A stretch of DNA of 64,000 bases from Thiomicrospira microaerophila (GTDB lineage Bacteria; Pseudomonadota; Gammaproteobacteria; Thiomicrospirales; Thiomicrospiraceae). A model generated the notes under the pieces. It saw only the letters and a list, made by a program, of their open reading frames with translations. It did no database searches and was not told the DNA's origin. Of this stretch, positions 21,026-32,327 are shown in pieces; position 1 is the stretch's first letter, and every line of letters begins with the position of its first letter. Position numbers and translations under genes: made by a program. Location of the stretch: NCBI RefSeq assembly GCF_000934765.1, contig NZ_KN882196.1, forward strand, positions 73,293 to 137,292. Direction: 5' to 3'.

Positions 21026-21952
21026 TTAGCGGTGTTTTCGATGATAAACCAACAAGTCCTTAAATACAGCTGGATTTTTGATCATCGTTATCTCACCTTC
21101 ACGCGGAATAAGCTGATCTTTTAATCTTGACAACCAAAAACGCAGCGCCGCCATTCTTAGTGCGGCTGACCAGGCTTTTTGTTCAGCCTCGGTTAATGGA
21201 CGTACCGTTTGATAAGCGCTTAACACAGCCTGCAACTTAGCCTGATCAAGCTCATGCGCATCTGTACGGCACCAATCATTGACCATGACCGCTAAATCAT
21301 AGAGACAAGCACCATGACAGGCATAGTATAAATCGATAATACCCGTTAATCTTTGGCCTTCAAACATGGCATTATCCGTAAACAAATCGGCATGAATGAC
21401 ACTCTGTGGCAAGCCTGTCCAATCAATCGCCTCTTGAAAAGCAAACTCATTGCCCGCCAGCACCTGATCCTCTGGTGACATTAAACTTTGGATTTGTGCA
21501 ATCACCGATTGCGCCCAACTTAAATCACGATCATTCGCACGGTAACGATCAAACCCCATCCCCGCCAAATGAAACTGCGCTAAAGATTTAGCCATCACCG
21601 CACATTGAAACGCGTCTGGCTGTTCAAGTGTTTTACCCGTTAATCGCTCAACTAGCGCGGCCGGTTTATCCGACAGCGTTTGCAAATAATGGCCTTGACG
21701 ATCCGCTTTTGGGTGGGCGGTAGGAATCTGATGCTCGGCCATAAACGCCATAATATCAAGAAAATAACCCAACTCTTGGTGCGTATGATGTTCAAAAATA
21801 GTCAGAACAAATCGGCCTTTTTCAGTATCAACAAAATAATTGGTATTTTCGATACCTGCGCTAATACCTTCAAAATCAACCAACTGACCTACATCATAGG
21901 CATATAAAAACTCTGATAACTGCTGACGTTCAATAAGCGTGTAAACCGACAT
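21026..21952 (-). CDS. thrB: homoserine kinase (ThrB, APH-fold type)
   Basis: Phosphorylates homoserine for threonine synthesis. This is the aminoglycoside-phosphotransferase-fold homoserine kinase common in Pseudomonas relatives, not the GHMP type. It has E-N-T-N-Y-F-V near residue 29, the catalytic loop V-I-H-A-D-L-F-T-D-N near 188 and the metal-binding I-I-D-L-Y-Y-A. Start at 21952 (M-S-V-Y-T) as in the family; the ribosome site is weak. It is 308 residues. The kinase gene follows 38 bases downstream on the same strand. Confidence 0.9.
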   Translation of the reverse strand: MSVYTLIERQQLSEFLYAYDVGQLVDFEGISAGIENTNYFVDTEKGRFVLTIFEHHTHQELGYFLDIMAFMAEHQIPTAHPKADRQGHYLQTLSDKPAALVERLTGKTLEQPDAFQCAVMAKSLAQFHLAGMGFDRYRANDRDLSWAQSVIAQIQSLMSPEDQVLAGNEFAFQEAIDWTGLPQSVIHADLFTDNAMFEGQRLTGIIDLYYACHGACLYDLAVMVNDWCRTDAHELDQAKLQAVLSAYQTVRPLTEAEQKAWSAALRMAALRFWLSRLKDQLIPREGEITMIKNPAVFKDLLVYHRKHR

Positions 21953-22045
21953 GAAAAGGGTCCAAAATTGCAAAAAATAAATATGATTTTACCACAGTGT
22001 GAAAGCAGTGAGATTAAATACAGAAATGAAGTGGCTAAAAAATCA

Positions 22046-22071
22046 AAAACCCGCGATTAAAAGCGGGTTTT
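22046..22071 (-). terminator. intrinsic terminator after soxD
   Basis: AAAACCCGC (22046-22054) pairs with GCGGGTTTT (22063-22071). On the minus strand it is followed by a T-rich run, placing it just downstream of the soxD stop. Confidence 0.8.
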
Positions 22072-22107
22072 CGTGCTAGAGAGGACTTGTGAGTTGATTA
22101 AGACAAC

Positions 22108-23214
22108 TTAGAAGCCGTGATGACCGACACCCGGTGCGTCAACACCAATACGCTGGTCAATGTTGTAAGCTGGCGTACCATCTGGCAAACGACCGGCTGT
22201 ACGGTAGTTGTGAATATCACCTGAACCGTCACCTACCATATAGTCAGGACAATCGCTCATGCAACGCTCGTTCGCGATTACTGGACGGTGATCACAGAAG
22301 AAGTTACCTGCGTTAGCTAGGTACTTGTTCGCCTGCATTAACATTTCTGCGTTAAAGAAATCGTCATCCTGTATCTGAGTTCCCTGATCATCTAAAGGAA
22401 TGCCGTTCATTTGCAAAATGTAGCCTGTCATACCCATGTAGCCTGCATCACCAATCATTGGCATGTTAGGCGTCCAGAAAGGCATCGCACGACGGTTATA
22501 GTCGAACAAGGTGGTTGCATAAGGCCAGTAGTTTTGGATAGTCTTAACTGGCGCTGATTCGTTAAAATCAGACGTAACCAAAGGCAAAGGATCACCTTCA
22601 GTTAAAGGCAAATACCCTCTTGCACCTTCACCAAACTCACCATGACACATAGCACAGAACTGGATATAAAGATCACCACCCTGCATAACCGTCATACCAA
22701 CATCTAACGGAGGTAAACCATTACCATCCGCATCAACATGGATTTTCCACACATCTAACGCGGATTCAGCGATAGGGGTACCGTAGCCGTAAGCCACGAA
22801 ACTGGTGTCGTTGTAGTAGTTCTTTTCAGCACGCTCCCAAACATCAACAAAGGCTTCAGGCACTTTACACTGCATATTGCCGTGAGGACCACCATCGATT
22901 GAGTCATGCACTTCGAAGGAATAAGGATTGCTTGGATCCATCTTCTCAACCAAACGCATACGGTCATTTTCGCCTAATATTGCTTTAACGACTGCACCAT
23001 CAAGGTATTTACCGTCTGCGGCTTCAATGATTTGACGCCAGTTTTCAGGAAAACCCTTAACACCCGTTAACTCAGGGTTTTTACTTGCATCAGGTGTTAC
23101 TAGATTGCTGGCCTTTGCATTATCTGCATTGCCTGACATCGCCATGGCTACACCAGACGCCATCATCACACCCGCTACCGCAGATGCGATTATCGTTTTT
23201 TTAGTATTGAACAT
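22108..23214 (-). CDS. soxD: SoxD-like c-type cytochrome partner of SoxC
   Basis: Secreted cytochrome with a signal peptide ending near A-M-A (residue ~26). A single haem site F-C-A-M-C-H-G-E-F-G-E-G-A lies near residue 190. Late Cys residues (F-F-C-D-H-R-P...R-C-M-S-D-C-P) could form disulfides. Accepts electrons from the SoxC molybdenum centre in the sulfane dehydrogenase step of thiosulfate oxidation. The start is ATG 23214; a TTG six bases earlier is closer to GGAGG and is an alternative. It overlaps soxC by 14 bases. A SorB-type sulfite dehydrogenase cytochrome is the main alternative. Confidence 0.78.
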   Translation of the reverse strand: MFNTKKTIIASAVAGVMMASGVAMAMSGNADNAKASNLVTPDASKNPELTGVKGFPENWRQIIEAADGKYLDGAVVKAILGENDRMRLVEKMDPSNPYSFEVHDSIDGGPHGNMQCKVPEAFVDVWERAEKNYYNDTSFVAYGYGTPIAESALDVWKIHVDADGNGLPPLDVGMTVMQGGDLYIQFCAMCHGEFGEGARGYLPLTEGDPLPLVTSDFNESAPVKTIQNYWPYATTLFDYNRRAMPFWTPNMPMIGDAGYMGMTGYILQMNGIPLDDQGTQIQDDDFFNAEMLMQANKYLANAGNFFCDHRPVIANERCMSDCPDYMVGDGSGDIHNYRTAGRLPDGTPAYNIDQRIGVDAPGVGHHGF

Positions 23215-24556
23215 TTTCAATCATGCCTCCGAATTCGCTGTTGTGAGCATGGATTTTCCACGTTACCATCGCGGTACGGTGATAAACGTTGTTAGTACCT
23301 TCGATAGAACGCATTTGCGGCATACCAGGCTGTACATAACCAGTTTCATCGGTTGTACGGCTCATCATCAGCAATTCGCTACCATCCCAGTCGAACTCAA
23401 GCTCAAAACGTGTCCAGGCTTTTGGCAATACCGCTGAGGTTAGTTTTGCTTCAGTCCAGTTGCGACCACCGTCAAACGTGATGTCAACATGATCAACTTT
23501 ACCGCGACCTGACCAAGCAATCCCTTTCGCTACATAACGACCTGGGCCTTGCATTTTGAAGTCTGGCGATGGGTAAGTAATAACTGAGTTAGCTTCCATG
23601 TACCAAGACATGTTCTGTACAGTACCATCAGGCATCAATTCAGTGTACTTAGAGGTTTCTTCACGGTGCTGTAAAGGCACGTTAGTGACTTGAATACGAC
23701 GTAAATGCTTAACCCACATGTTGGCTTCACAACCAGGCACAACCAAACGAATTGGGTAACCCTGTTCTGGACGCAATGCTTCACCGTTTTGCGCATAAGC
23801 GATCATACAATCGTCCATACCCAATTCAACGGGAACAGAACGTGCCATACCTGATGCATCTGCACCTTCAGGAATCAACCAGGTACCTTCTGGTTTAATA
23901 CCGGCTTCTTTAAGAAGGGTAGACAACTTCACACCTGTCCATTCAACACAAGACATCATGCCGTGTGTCCACTGAACGGAGTTCAACTGAACGCCTTTCC
24001 ATTCCATCGCGCCGTTAGCCGGACACTCTGCAAACAACACTTTAGATTCTGAAGGGAAACGTTTTAGGTCATCCATAGTGAAGATCAATGGACGTTCAAC
24101 CAAACCGTGAATAACCAAACGGTGCTCATCAGGGTTAATGTTGATACCGCCACCATGATAACGCTCGAAATGAAGACCGTTCGGCGTGATCATACCGTGC
24201 AAGCTTTGCAGCGGTGTCATGGTGATGGATGCCATAGAGTCAGGCGTTAACCACTCTAAGGTACGACGCTGAACTTCTTTCTCGAAAGGAGAAGGCATGC
24301 CGTATGGATATTGACGTACACCCCAACCCAACGCTTTACGCGCGGCTTGATCTTGCAATACATCGGTGATTTCTTCACGACCCGCATAAGGCGCTACCGC
24401 TTTAGTTGGGTTGAATTGAATTTCGCGTGCACTTGCCGCTTGTGTGAAAAGTACACCCCCCGCTACCGCTGCACTTCCTTTAAGGAAAGCACGACGGCCT
24501 TGGTTACGAGATTCTTCCGTTTGAACCGCAACCTTTTCTACTACTTTATCTGTCAT
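23201..24556 (-). CDS. soxC: SoxC sulfane dehydrogenase molybdopterin subunit
   Basis: Sulfite-oxidase-fold molybdoenzyme. The twin-arginine signal R-R-A-F-L-K is followed by a hydrophobic stretch ending A-S-A, so it is exported folded by TatABC. N-G-L-H-F-E-R-Y-H-G-G near residue 113 and T-H-G-M-M-S-C-V-E-W-T-G match SoxC rather than assimilatory sulfite oxidase; the C-terminal Mo-co dimerisation domain follows. Start at 24556 behind AAGGAG, dropping 17 upstream residues. With SoxD it allows full oxidation of thiosulfate sulfane sulfur. Confidence 0.88.
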   Translation of the reverse strand: MTDKVVEKVAVQTEESRNQGRRAFLKGSAAVAGGVLFTQAASAREIQFNPTKAVAPYAGREEITDVLQDQAARKALGWGVRQYPYGMPSPFEKEVQRRTLEWLTPDSMASITMTPLQSLHGMITPNGLHFERYHGGGININPDEHRLVIHGLVERPLIFTMDDLKRFPSESKVLFAECPANGAMEWKGVQLNSVQWTHGMMSCVEWTGVKLSTLLKEAGIKPEGTWLIPEGADASGMARSVPVELGMDDCMIAYAQNGEALRPEQGYPIRLVVPGCEANMWVKHLRRIQVTNVPLQHREETSKYTELMPDGTVQNMSWYMEANSVITYPSPDFKMQGPGRYVAKGIAWSGRGKVDHVDITFDGGRNWTEAKLTSAVLPKAWTRFELEFDWDGSELLMMSRTTDETGYVQPGMPQMRSIEGTNNVYHRTAMVTWKIHAHNSEFGGMIENVQY

Positions 24557-26775
<2,219 letters not shown>

Positions 26776-26802
26776 TCCCGTTTAACAGGTAAAAACTACA
26801 AG

Positions 26803-27501
26803 ATGGAAAACCAAGAACAAGCAACACCCAATCGCCGTATCAAAAGCTTTGTATTGCGCCAAGGCCGTATGTCCAAAGCACAACAACATGCGCTCAACCA
26901 GGCCTGGCCAGATTATGGTTTAGAACCTGAAGATAAGATATTAGATTTAGAGGCCGTTTTTGGTCGTCGCGCACCGACTTATCTCGAAATTGGTTTCGGC
27001 ATGGGCACAAGTTTAGCGGCCATGGCAAAAGCTAACCCGGATCGAAATTATATTGGGATTGAAGTCCATCGACCAGGCGTAGGCGCGTTATGTAAGCTTA
27101 TAGAAGAACAGGGCCTGACCAATATTCGCCTTTTCAACCATGATGCGATTGAGGTGTTAGAAAAGTCTATTCCGCCCGCCCGTCTTGCTGGCGTTTATTT
27201 ATTTTTCCCCGACCCTTGGCACAAGGCGCGTCATAAAAAGCGTCGGATTCTTAATGCTGAGTTTGCCGACAAAATCGCTCACTACTTAGAAACCGGCGGT
27301 GAATTTCATATGGCGACCGATTGGCAGGATTATGCCGAACAAATGATGGAAGTAATGAGTGCGACTAAGGGCTATGAAAACAGAGCCGGCGTTAATCAAT
27401 ATATGCCCCGCCCTGACTACCGACCGCTAACCAAGTTTGAACAGCGCGGCCATCGACTTGGCCACGGTGTTTGGGATTTAATCTTTGTTAAAAAACCTTA
27501 A
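26803..27501 (+). CDS. trmB: tRNA (guanine-N7-)-methyltransferase
   Basis: Makes m7G46 in tRNA. The SAM-binding E-I-G-F-G-M-G near residue 66 and the family signature [15 protein letters not shown] near 140 are clear. The C-terminal [11 protein letters not shown] motif is also characteristic. 232 residues. It lies 27 bases after aroE and probably belongs to the same operon. A 12/14 palindrome copy encodes N-Q-A-W-P. Confidence 0.94.
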   Translation: MENQEQATPNRRIKSFVLRQGRMSKAQQHALNQAWPDYGLEPEDKILDLEAVFGRRAPTYLEIGFGMGTSLAAMAKANPDRNYIGIEVHRPGVGALCKLIEEQGLTNIRLFNHDAIEVLEKSIPPARLAGVYLFFPDPWHKARHKKRRILNAEFADKIAHYLETGGEFHMATDWQDYAEQMMEVMSATKGYENRAGVNQYMPRPDYRPLTKFEQRGHRLGHGVWDLIFVKKP

Positions 27502-27508
27502 CGCTGCA

Positions 27509-28357
27509 TTAAACAACTGAACCAAGATAGGTTTCTTCGGCTTGATCAAGTAACTCGGTGTAATCTGACAGCGTCATTTTAAAATAACTGAGCGCCAATA
27601 AGGCTTGATCAAGATCCACCTCATACACCGGAAAATAACCATAAGCTTTACCTTTATAGCGCGAACCCAGTTCAGCTAAAAAGGTGATCTTGGCATAATC
27701 ACCGTCTTCACCTTTCAGCTTAGTGGGAACATGATGCCCCGCCACCCCCATCACCACTTGACGTGGCAGCCCCCATTCTCGCAACATCGTGCCGCCTAGC
27801 GCAGGATGTAAAACACCATAAATTGCACGCTCGCTATTAATCACACTGACCATGCTTTGGGTATTGGCACGCTTAACATCAAACAGTTTTTTATCATCAT
27901 AAGAGGCCATTAACAACACACCAATATCATGAAAAATACCACACATAAAAGCCAGATTAGGACTCACAGGCTGTGCCACTACCCCAGCTAACTGCTTAGC
28001 AATATAACCAGAAAGCAATGCATGTTCCAAATAGCGCGCTGAATGAATCACCATGGAACTCACGTTAAAACCGGACATACTCACTTGGTAGCCGATATTT
28101 TCTACCTCCGCCATACCAAGACGACTGATCGCCTCAGCTAAACTTTCAATCCGACTGCCTTGGTTATACTTAGGGGTGTTACTGGTTCTAACAATCTCCA
28201 ACGTCAGCATCGGGTCCCTCATAATGATCTGCTCTAAATCACAATTTCGTACAAGTGGGTCATTTAATGCACGCTGCAATTCAACTAACGCAATCGGCAA
28301 CTGCGGCAGCTGGTCTTGCGCTTTTAAGTACTGAATAACTTGATCACTGGTTGCCAT
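27509..28357 (-). CDS. HDOD-domain signalling protein
   Basis: A 282-residue protein with a single HDOD domain (about residues 18-215). L-P-Q-L-P-I-A-L near the start and the helical P-x-L-T-L-E-I-V-R-T-S-N segment are typical. F-M-C-G-I-F-H-D-I-G keeps an H-D pair, but the full set of HD metal residues is not evident, so it is more likely a regulatory scaffold than a phosphodiesterase. HDOD proteins often act in motility and second-messenger networks. It converges on trmB. Confidence 0.85.
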   Translation of the reverse strand: MATSDQVIQYLKAQDQLPQLPIALVELQRALNDPLVRNCDLEQIIMRDPMLTLEIVRTSNTPKYNQGSRIESLAEAISRLGMAEVENIGYQVSMSGFNVSSMVIHSARYLEHALLSGYIAKQLAGVVAQPVSPNLAFMCGIFHDIGVLLMASYDDKKLFDVKRANTQSMVSVINSERAIYGVLHPALGGTMLREWGLPRQVVMGVAGHHVPTKLKGEDGDYAKITFLAELGSRYKGKAYGYFPVYEVDLDQALLALSYFKMTLSDYTELLDQAEETYLGSVV

Positions 28358-28516
28358 AGCCTATACTTTTTTATTGGGTTAACGAAGACATGCCCATAGA
28401 TTAATCGATTTATCACTTTAAATTCAACAAAACCAATTACTATCTTTAATGGATTAGAAAAAACAAAGACAGCTTAACTAATTATCAAGCAATGCATTCC
28501 GCAAATCATTCCAAAC

Positions 28517-28530
28517 TTGACCTATATCAA
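28517..28530. promoter_or_regulatory. FNR/CRP-like box
   Basis: TTGACCTATATCAA differs at one position from the FNR consensus TTGAT-N4-ATCAA. Its centre lies about 70 bases upstream of the start point predicted from the promoter at 28560-28588, a usual activator spacing. Confidence 0.5.
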
Positions 28531-28559
28531 GCAAGCCTTTAACTATCAAAAAATTGAAT

Positions 28560-28588
28560 TTGAAATTTTTGTTAGTTGAAGGTATATT
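28560..28588 (+). promoter_or_regulatory. sigma-70 promoter of the 71-residue membrane protein
   Basis: TTGAAA (28560-28565), a spacer of exactly 17, and TATATT (28583-28588). Confidence 0.6.
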
Positions 28589-28640
28589 GCAACTTGAATA
28601 TTGGTTTCAAATAATAAAAACTTAACTCTGAGGCGACACC

Positions 28641-28856
28641 ATGAGAAATGAACTTAAATTTTTACTGGTATTAGTAGCAATTGTAGTAATCCCACTTGCT
28701 ATTTTAATGGGTATTTACCTTGAGATCCTGCCACAAAGCTTGCAGGTCGCGATTGGCCTATTCGGTGTAGCATCGGCAATAGCCATTATTGTCGGTGGAA
28801 ATCTATACCTGATGTGGGATGACATTAAATCAGGTCGTTACAAAAAACGTACTTAA
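28641..28856 (+). CDS. small two-helix membrane protein, unknown function
   Basis: 71 residues with two hydrophobic helices (about 7-26 and 34-55) and a basic C-terminus, S-G-R-Y-K-K-R-T. I do not recognise a family. It is well supported as a gene: it has its own promoter with a 17-bp spacer, an FNR-like box upstream, a GAGG ribosome site and a terminator 30 bases downstream. That makes it a single-gene unit probably responsive to oxygen or redox. Confidence 0.75.
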   Translation: MRNELKFLLVLVAIVVIPLAILMGIYLEILPQSLQVAIGLFGVASAIAIIVGGNLYLMWDDIKSGRYKKRT

Positions 28857-28886
28857 TTTGTTGCAACGTACCTACTATAAACTTAA

Positions 28887-28909
28887 GACCCGACCTTGTC
28901 GGGTTTTTT
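28887..28909 (+). terminator. intrinsic terminator
   Basis: ACCCGAC (28888-28894) pairs with GTCGGGT (28898-28904), followed by TTTTT. Confidence 0.88.
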
Positions 28910-28985
28910 GTTTTTACACCAAGACAAACGCATCGCTAAAAATTAACGTACAATACCTACATCACAACAAATTAGCTAAACCTCC

Positions 28986-31406
28986 ATGGATTCTGACGAA
29001 TTTTTAAAAAACGTGCATCACGGACGCAAAAAAGCCTCCCCACCGACAGTTAAACGCACCAGCTGGCTTAAACGCCTTCTCTTAAGCGCCTTTTTACTCG
29101 CCCTGATCCCGATTATCGCGTTAAGCATCTATGTTATTCAGGTTTACCCAAGCCTACCCGATGCCTCAGACCTAAAAAACATTAGCTACCAAGTTCCACT
29201 GCGGATTGAAACCGCCGATGGTCGACTCATCACTGAAATTGGTGAAAAACGACGCATCCCACTAGAGTACTACCAAATCCCAGAACGGATGACCCAAGCG
29301 ATTATTTCAGCGGAAGACGAACGTTTTTATGAACACACTGGTGTGGATATAAGAGGCTTATTACGCGCCGTTTTTGAACTGGTCTCAACAGGCTCCAAAC
29401 AATCTGGGGGCTCAACCATTACGATGCAGGTCGCACGTAACTTCTTCCTAACCAGTGAGCGCACCTACACGCGAAAACTAAACGAAATCATTTTGTCGTT
29501 TAAAATCGAACATGAACTCACTAAACAAGAGATTATGGCGCTCTACCTGAATAAAATATTTTTAGGCCATCGTTCTTATGGTGTTGCGGCCGCTGCGAAG
29601 ACGTATTATGGCAAAGAACTTCACGAACTCGAACTGCATGAGTTTGCGATGATTGCGGGCTTACCTAAAGCGCCTTCGGCTTTTAACCCTGTCGCCAATC
29701 CACCTCGTGCCAAACTGCGGCGCGACTATGTTTTACGCCGAATGAATGAACTTGGTTTTATTAGCCGCGTTGAAATGCGCATTGCACAACAGCAACCGAT
29801 TGAAGTTGAATTAACCGGTGTACGTATCGAGGTCGAAGCCGGCTATGTCGCTGAAATGGCTCGCCAATTTGCACTAGAGCGCTTTGGTGAAGATGCATTA
29901 AACTTGGGCTTAACCATTATCACCACACTCCAAAGCCAGCACCAACTTAACGCCAACCTCTCAGTACGTGACGGCCTGCAAGACTACGAAAGACGCCATG
30001 GATATCGTGGTCCAGTAAGCCGACTTTCGCCAACACAAATGCTGGATGATCAACAAATAATTCAAGCCATGCGCGAGTTTAGCGCACCAGGCGGACTCCA
30101 ATTAGCAACGGTTACACGACTAGAAAACAACCAGGCCTGGTTACTACTACGCTCAAACGAACAAGCGCGCATCCGTTTCGACACGCTAAATTGGGCGGCG
30201 CCTTATATTAATGTTAACCGCACAGGCCCTGCTCCAACCACAATTGAAGAGGTATTATCCTTGGGTGATGTCGTGTATTTGCAACGCCAAGGCACCGGCT
30301 GGGCTCTCGCGCAAAACCCACAAGTGGATGCCGGTATGGTTAGTTTAAATCCTCGCGATGGTGCCATTTATGCCATGGTGGGAGGATTTGACTTCTTCAA
30401 AAGTCGTTTTAACCGCGCCACCCAAGCCAAGCGACAACTCGGCTCGGCATTTAAACCGATCCTATACTCTGCGGCGCTAGAACGCGACTATACACTTGCC
30501 ACTGTTGTCAATGACGCCCCGGTCGTCTTCCATGATGCGGCTCTGGAAGGTGTGTGGCGTCCGGAAAACTTTACCGGTCGCTTCTATGGCCCAACGCGAG
30601 TAAGGCCCGCCCTCGCACATTCACGCAACCTTGTACCGATTCGTATTTTACAAGATATTGGGATTCATCCGACGATTAGCCATGCCGCTCAATTTGGACT
30701 CTCAACGGCGGAGCTTCATAAACACCGCAACCTATCGCTTGCGCTAGGCTCTGTCGAGGTCACCCCTCTTGAAGCCGCACGGGCTTACGCTGTGTTTGCG
30801 AATGGTGGCTACTTAATTGAGCCTTACTTCGTTAAGCAGGTTCGTGACTTTAATGGCAACACAATCTACCGTGCTGAACCCCAGCTAGCCTGCCAAATTC
30901 AATGCCTTGAAAATGACCCCAGCCTTGCACCCAGAGCCATCAGCCCACAAAATGCCTATCTCATCACCTCCATGTTACAGGACGTCATTGGCTATGGCAC
31001 GGCGCGCAGTGCGCGTAGCTTAAACCGTCAAGACATTGCAGGCAAAACGGGGACGACCAATCAACTTTTTGACGCCTGGTTTGTCGGCTACAACCCCGAT
31101 GTGGTCGCCAGTGTTTGGGTCGGCTTTGATGGCCCTAGCAGCTTAGGTCGCCAAGAAACGGCTGGACGTGCCGCGCTACCCATCTGGATCAACTATATGG
31201 CGCAAGCGACGCAATCCTCGCCCAATATTCCTTTTTTACAACCAGAAGGCCTCATCAATGTACCCATTGACCCAGATACAGGCTTAGCTGTCCCTGCCGA
31301 TACGCCGAACGCGCTATTTGAAATGTTTTATCAACGTAACGCGCCGGTGGTACCGAGCGTCACGCCCAACACCTTGCGAGATTTAACTCGCGAACTGTTT
31401 CAATAG
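28986..31406 (+). CDS. mrcA: penicillin-binding protein 1A (bifunctional transglycosylase/transpeptidase)
   Basis: Builds and cross-links peptidoglycan. Cytoplasmic tail, then one membrane anchor (about residues 30-52). The glycosyltransferase domain has E-D-E-R-F-Y-E-H near 107 and G-G-S-T-I-T-M-Q. An OB-like insert follows, then the transpeptidase with S-A-F-K (catalytic Ser near 496) and K-T-G-T-T. 806 residues. A perfect palindrome at 30129-30142 encodes N-Q-A-W-L in the insert region. Confidence 0.95.
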   Translation: MDSDEFLKNVHHGRKKASPPTVKRTSWLKRLLLSAFLLALIPIIALSIYVIQVYPSLPDASDLKNISYQVPLRIETADGRLITEIGEKRRIPLEYYQIPERMTQAIISAEDERFYEHTGVDIRGLLRAVFELVSTGSKQSGGSTITMQVARNFFLTSERTYTRKLNEIILSFKIEHELTKQEIMALYLNKIFLGHRSYGVAAAAKTYYGKELHELELHEFAMIAGLPKAPSAFNPVANPPRAKLRRDYVLRRMNELGFISRVEMRIAQQQPIEVELTGVRIEVEAGYVAEMARQFALERFGEDALNLGLTIITTLQSQHQLNANLSVRDGLQDYERRHGYRGPVSRLSPTQMLDDQQIIQAMREFSAPGGLQLATVTRLENNQAWLLLRSNEQARIRFDTLNWAAPYINVNRTGPAPTTIEEVLSLGDVVYLQRQGTGWALAQNPQVDAGMVSLNPRDGAIYAMVGGFDFFKSRFNRATQAKRQLGSAFKPILYSAALERDYTLATVVNDAPVVFHDAALEGVWRPENFTGRFYGPTRVRPALAHSRNLVPIRILQDIGIHPTISHAAQFGLSTAELHKHRNLSLALGSVEVTPLEAARAYAVFANGGYLIEPYFVKQVRDFNGNTIYRAEPQLACQIQCLENDPSLAPRAISPQNAYLITSMLQDVIGYGTARSARSLNRQDIAGKTGTTNQLFDAWFVGYNPDVVASVWVGFDGPSSLGRQETAGRAALPIWINYMAQATQSSPNIPFLQPEGLINVPIDPDTGLAVPADTPNALFEMFYQRNAPVVPSVTPNTLRDLTRELFQ
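30129..30142. repeat. AACCAGGCCTGGTT palindrome, perfect copy, inside mrcA
   Basis: Exact 14-bp palindrome read as N-Q-A-W-L. Confidence 0.9.
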
Positions 31407-31483
31407 TGCTGTTGCATGTTGGTTTGGCGCAACACCGCCAGCTAAAGTCGGTATAATGTCACGGCAATTTAATGAAAAATTAA

Positions 31484-32146
<663 letters not shown>

Positions 32147-32159
32147 CCAGAACAGCTTT

Positions 32160-32189
32160 AGCCCGGATGTTTAGGTAAACATCTGGGCT
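32160..32189. terminator. long hairpin downstream of adk
   Basis: AGCCCGGATGTTTA (32160-32173) pairs with TAAACATCTGGGCT (32176-32189) with one G-T pair. There is no T-run directly after, so it may be an attenuating or mRNA-stabilising hairpin rather than a classic terminator. Confidence 0.5.
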
Positions 32190-32327
32190 AACCTGCTCAC
32201 ACTTTTCTAATTGACAGACAAAAAAACCGCACAATTCATCCGTCCGCCCAACTTATCCTTACCCAGCCTCAAGACTTTAGTGTAAAATCAATTAAAACGA
32301 ACATTTAATTTTTCATAGGTGCCTAAC

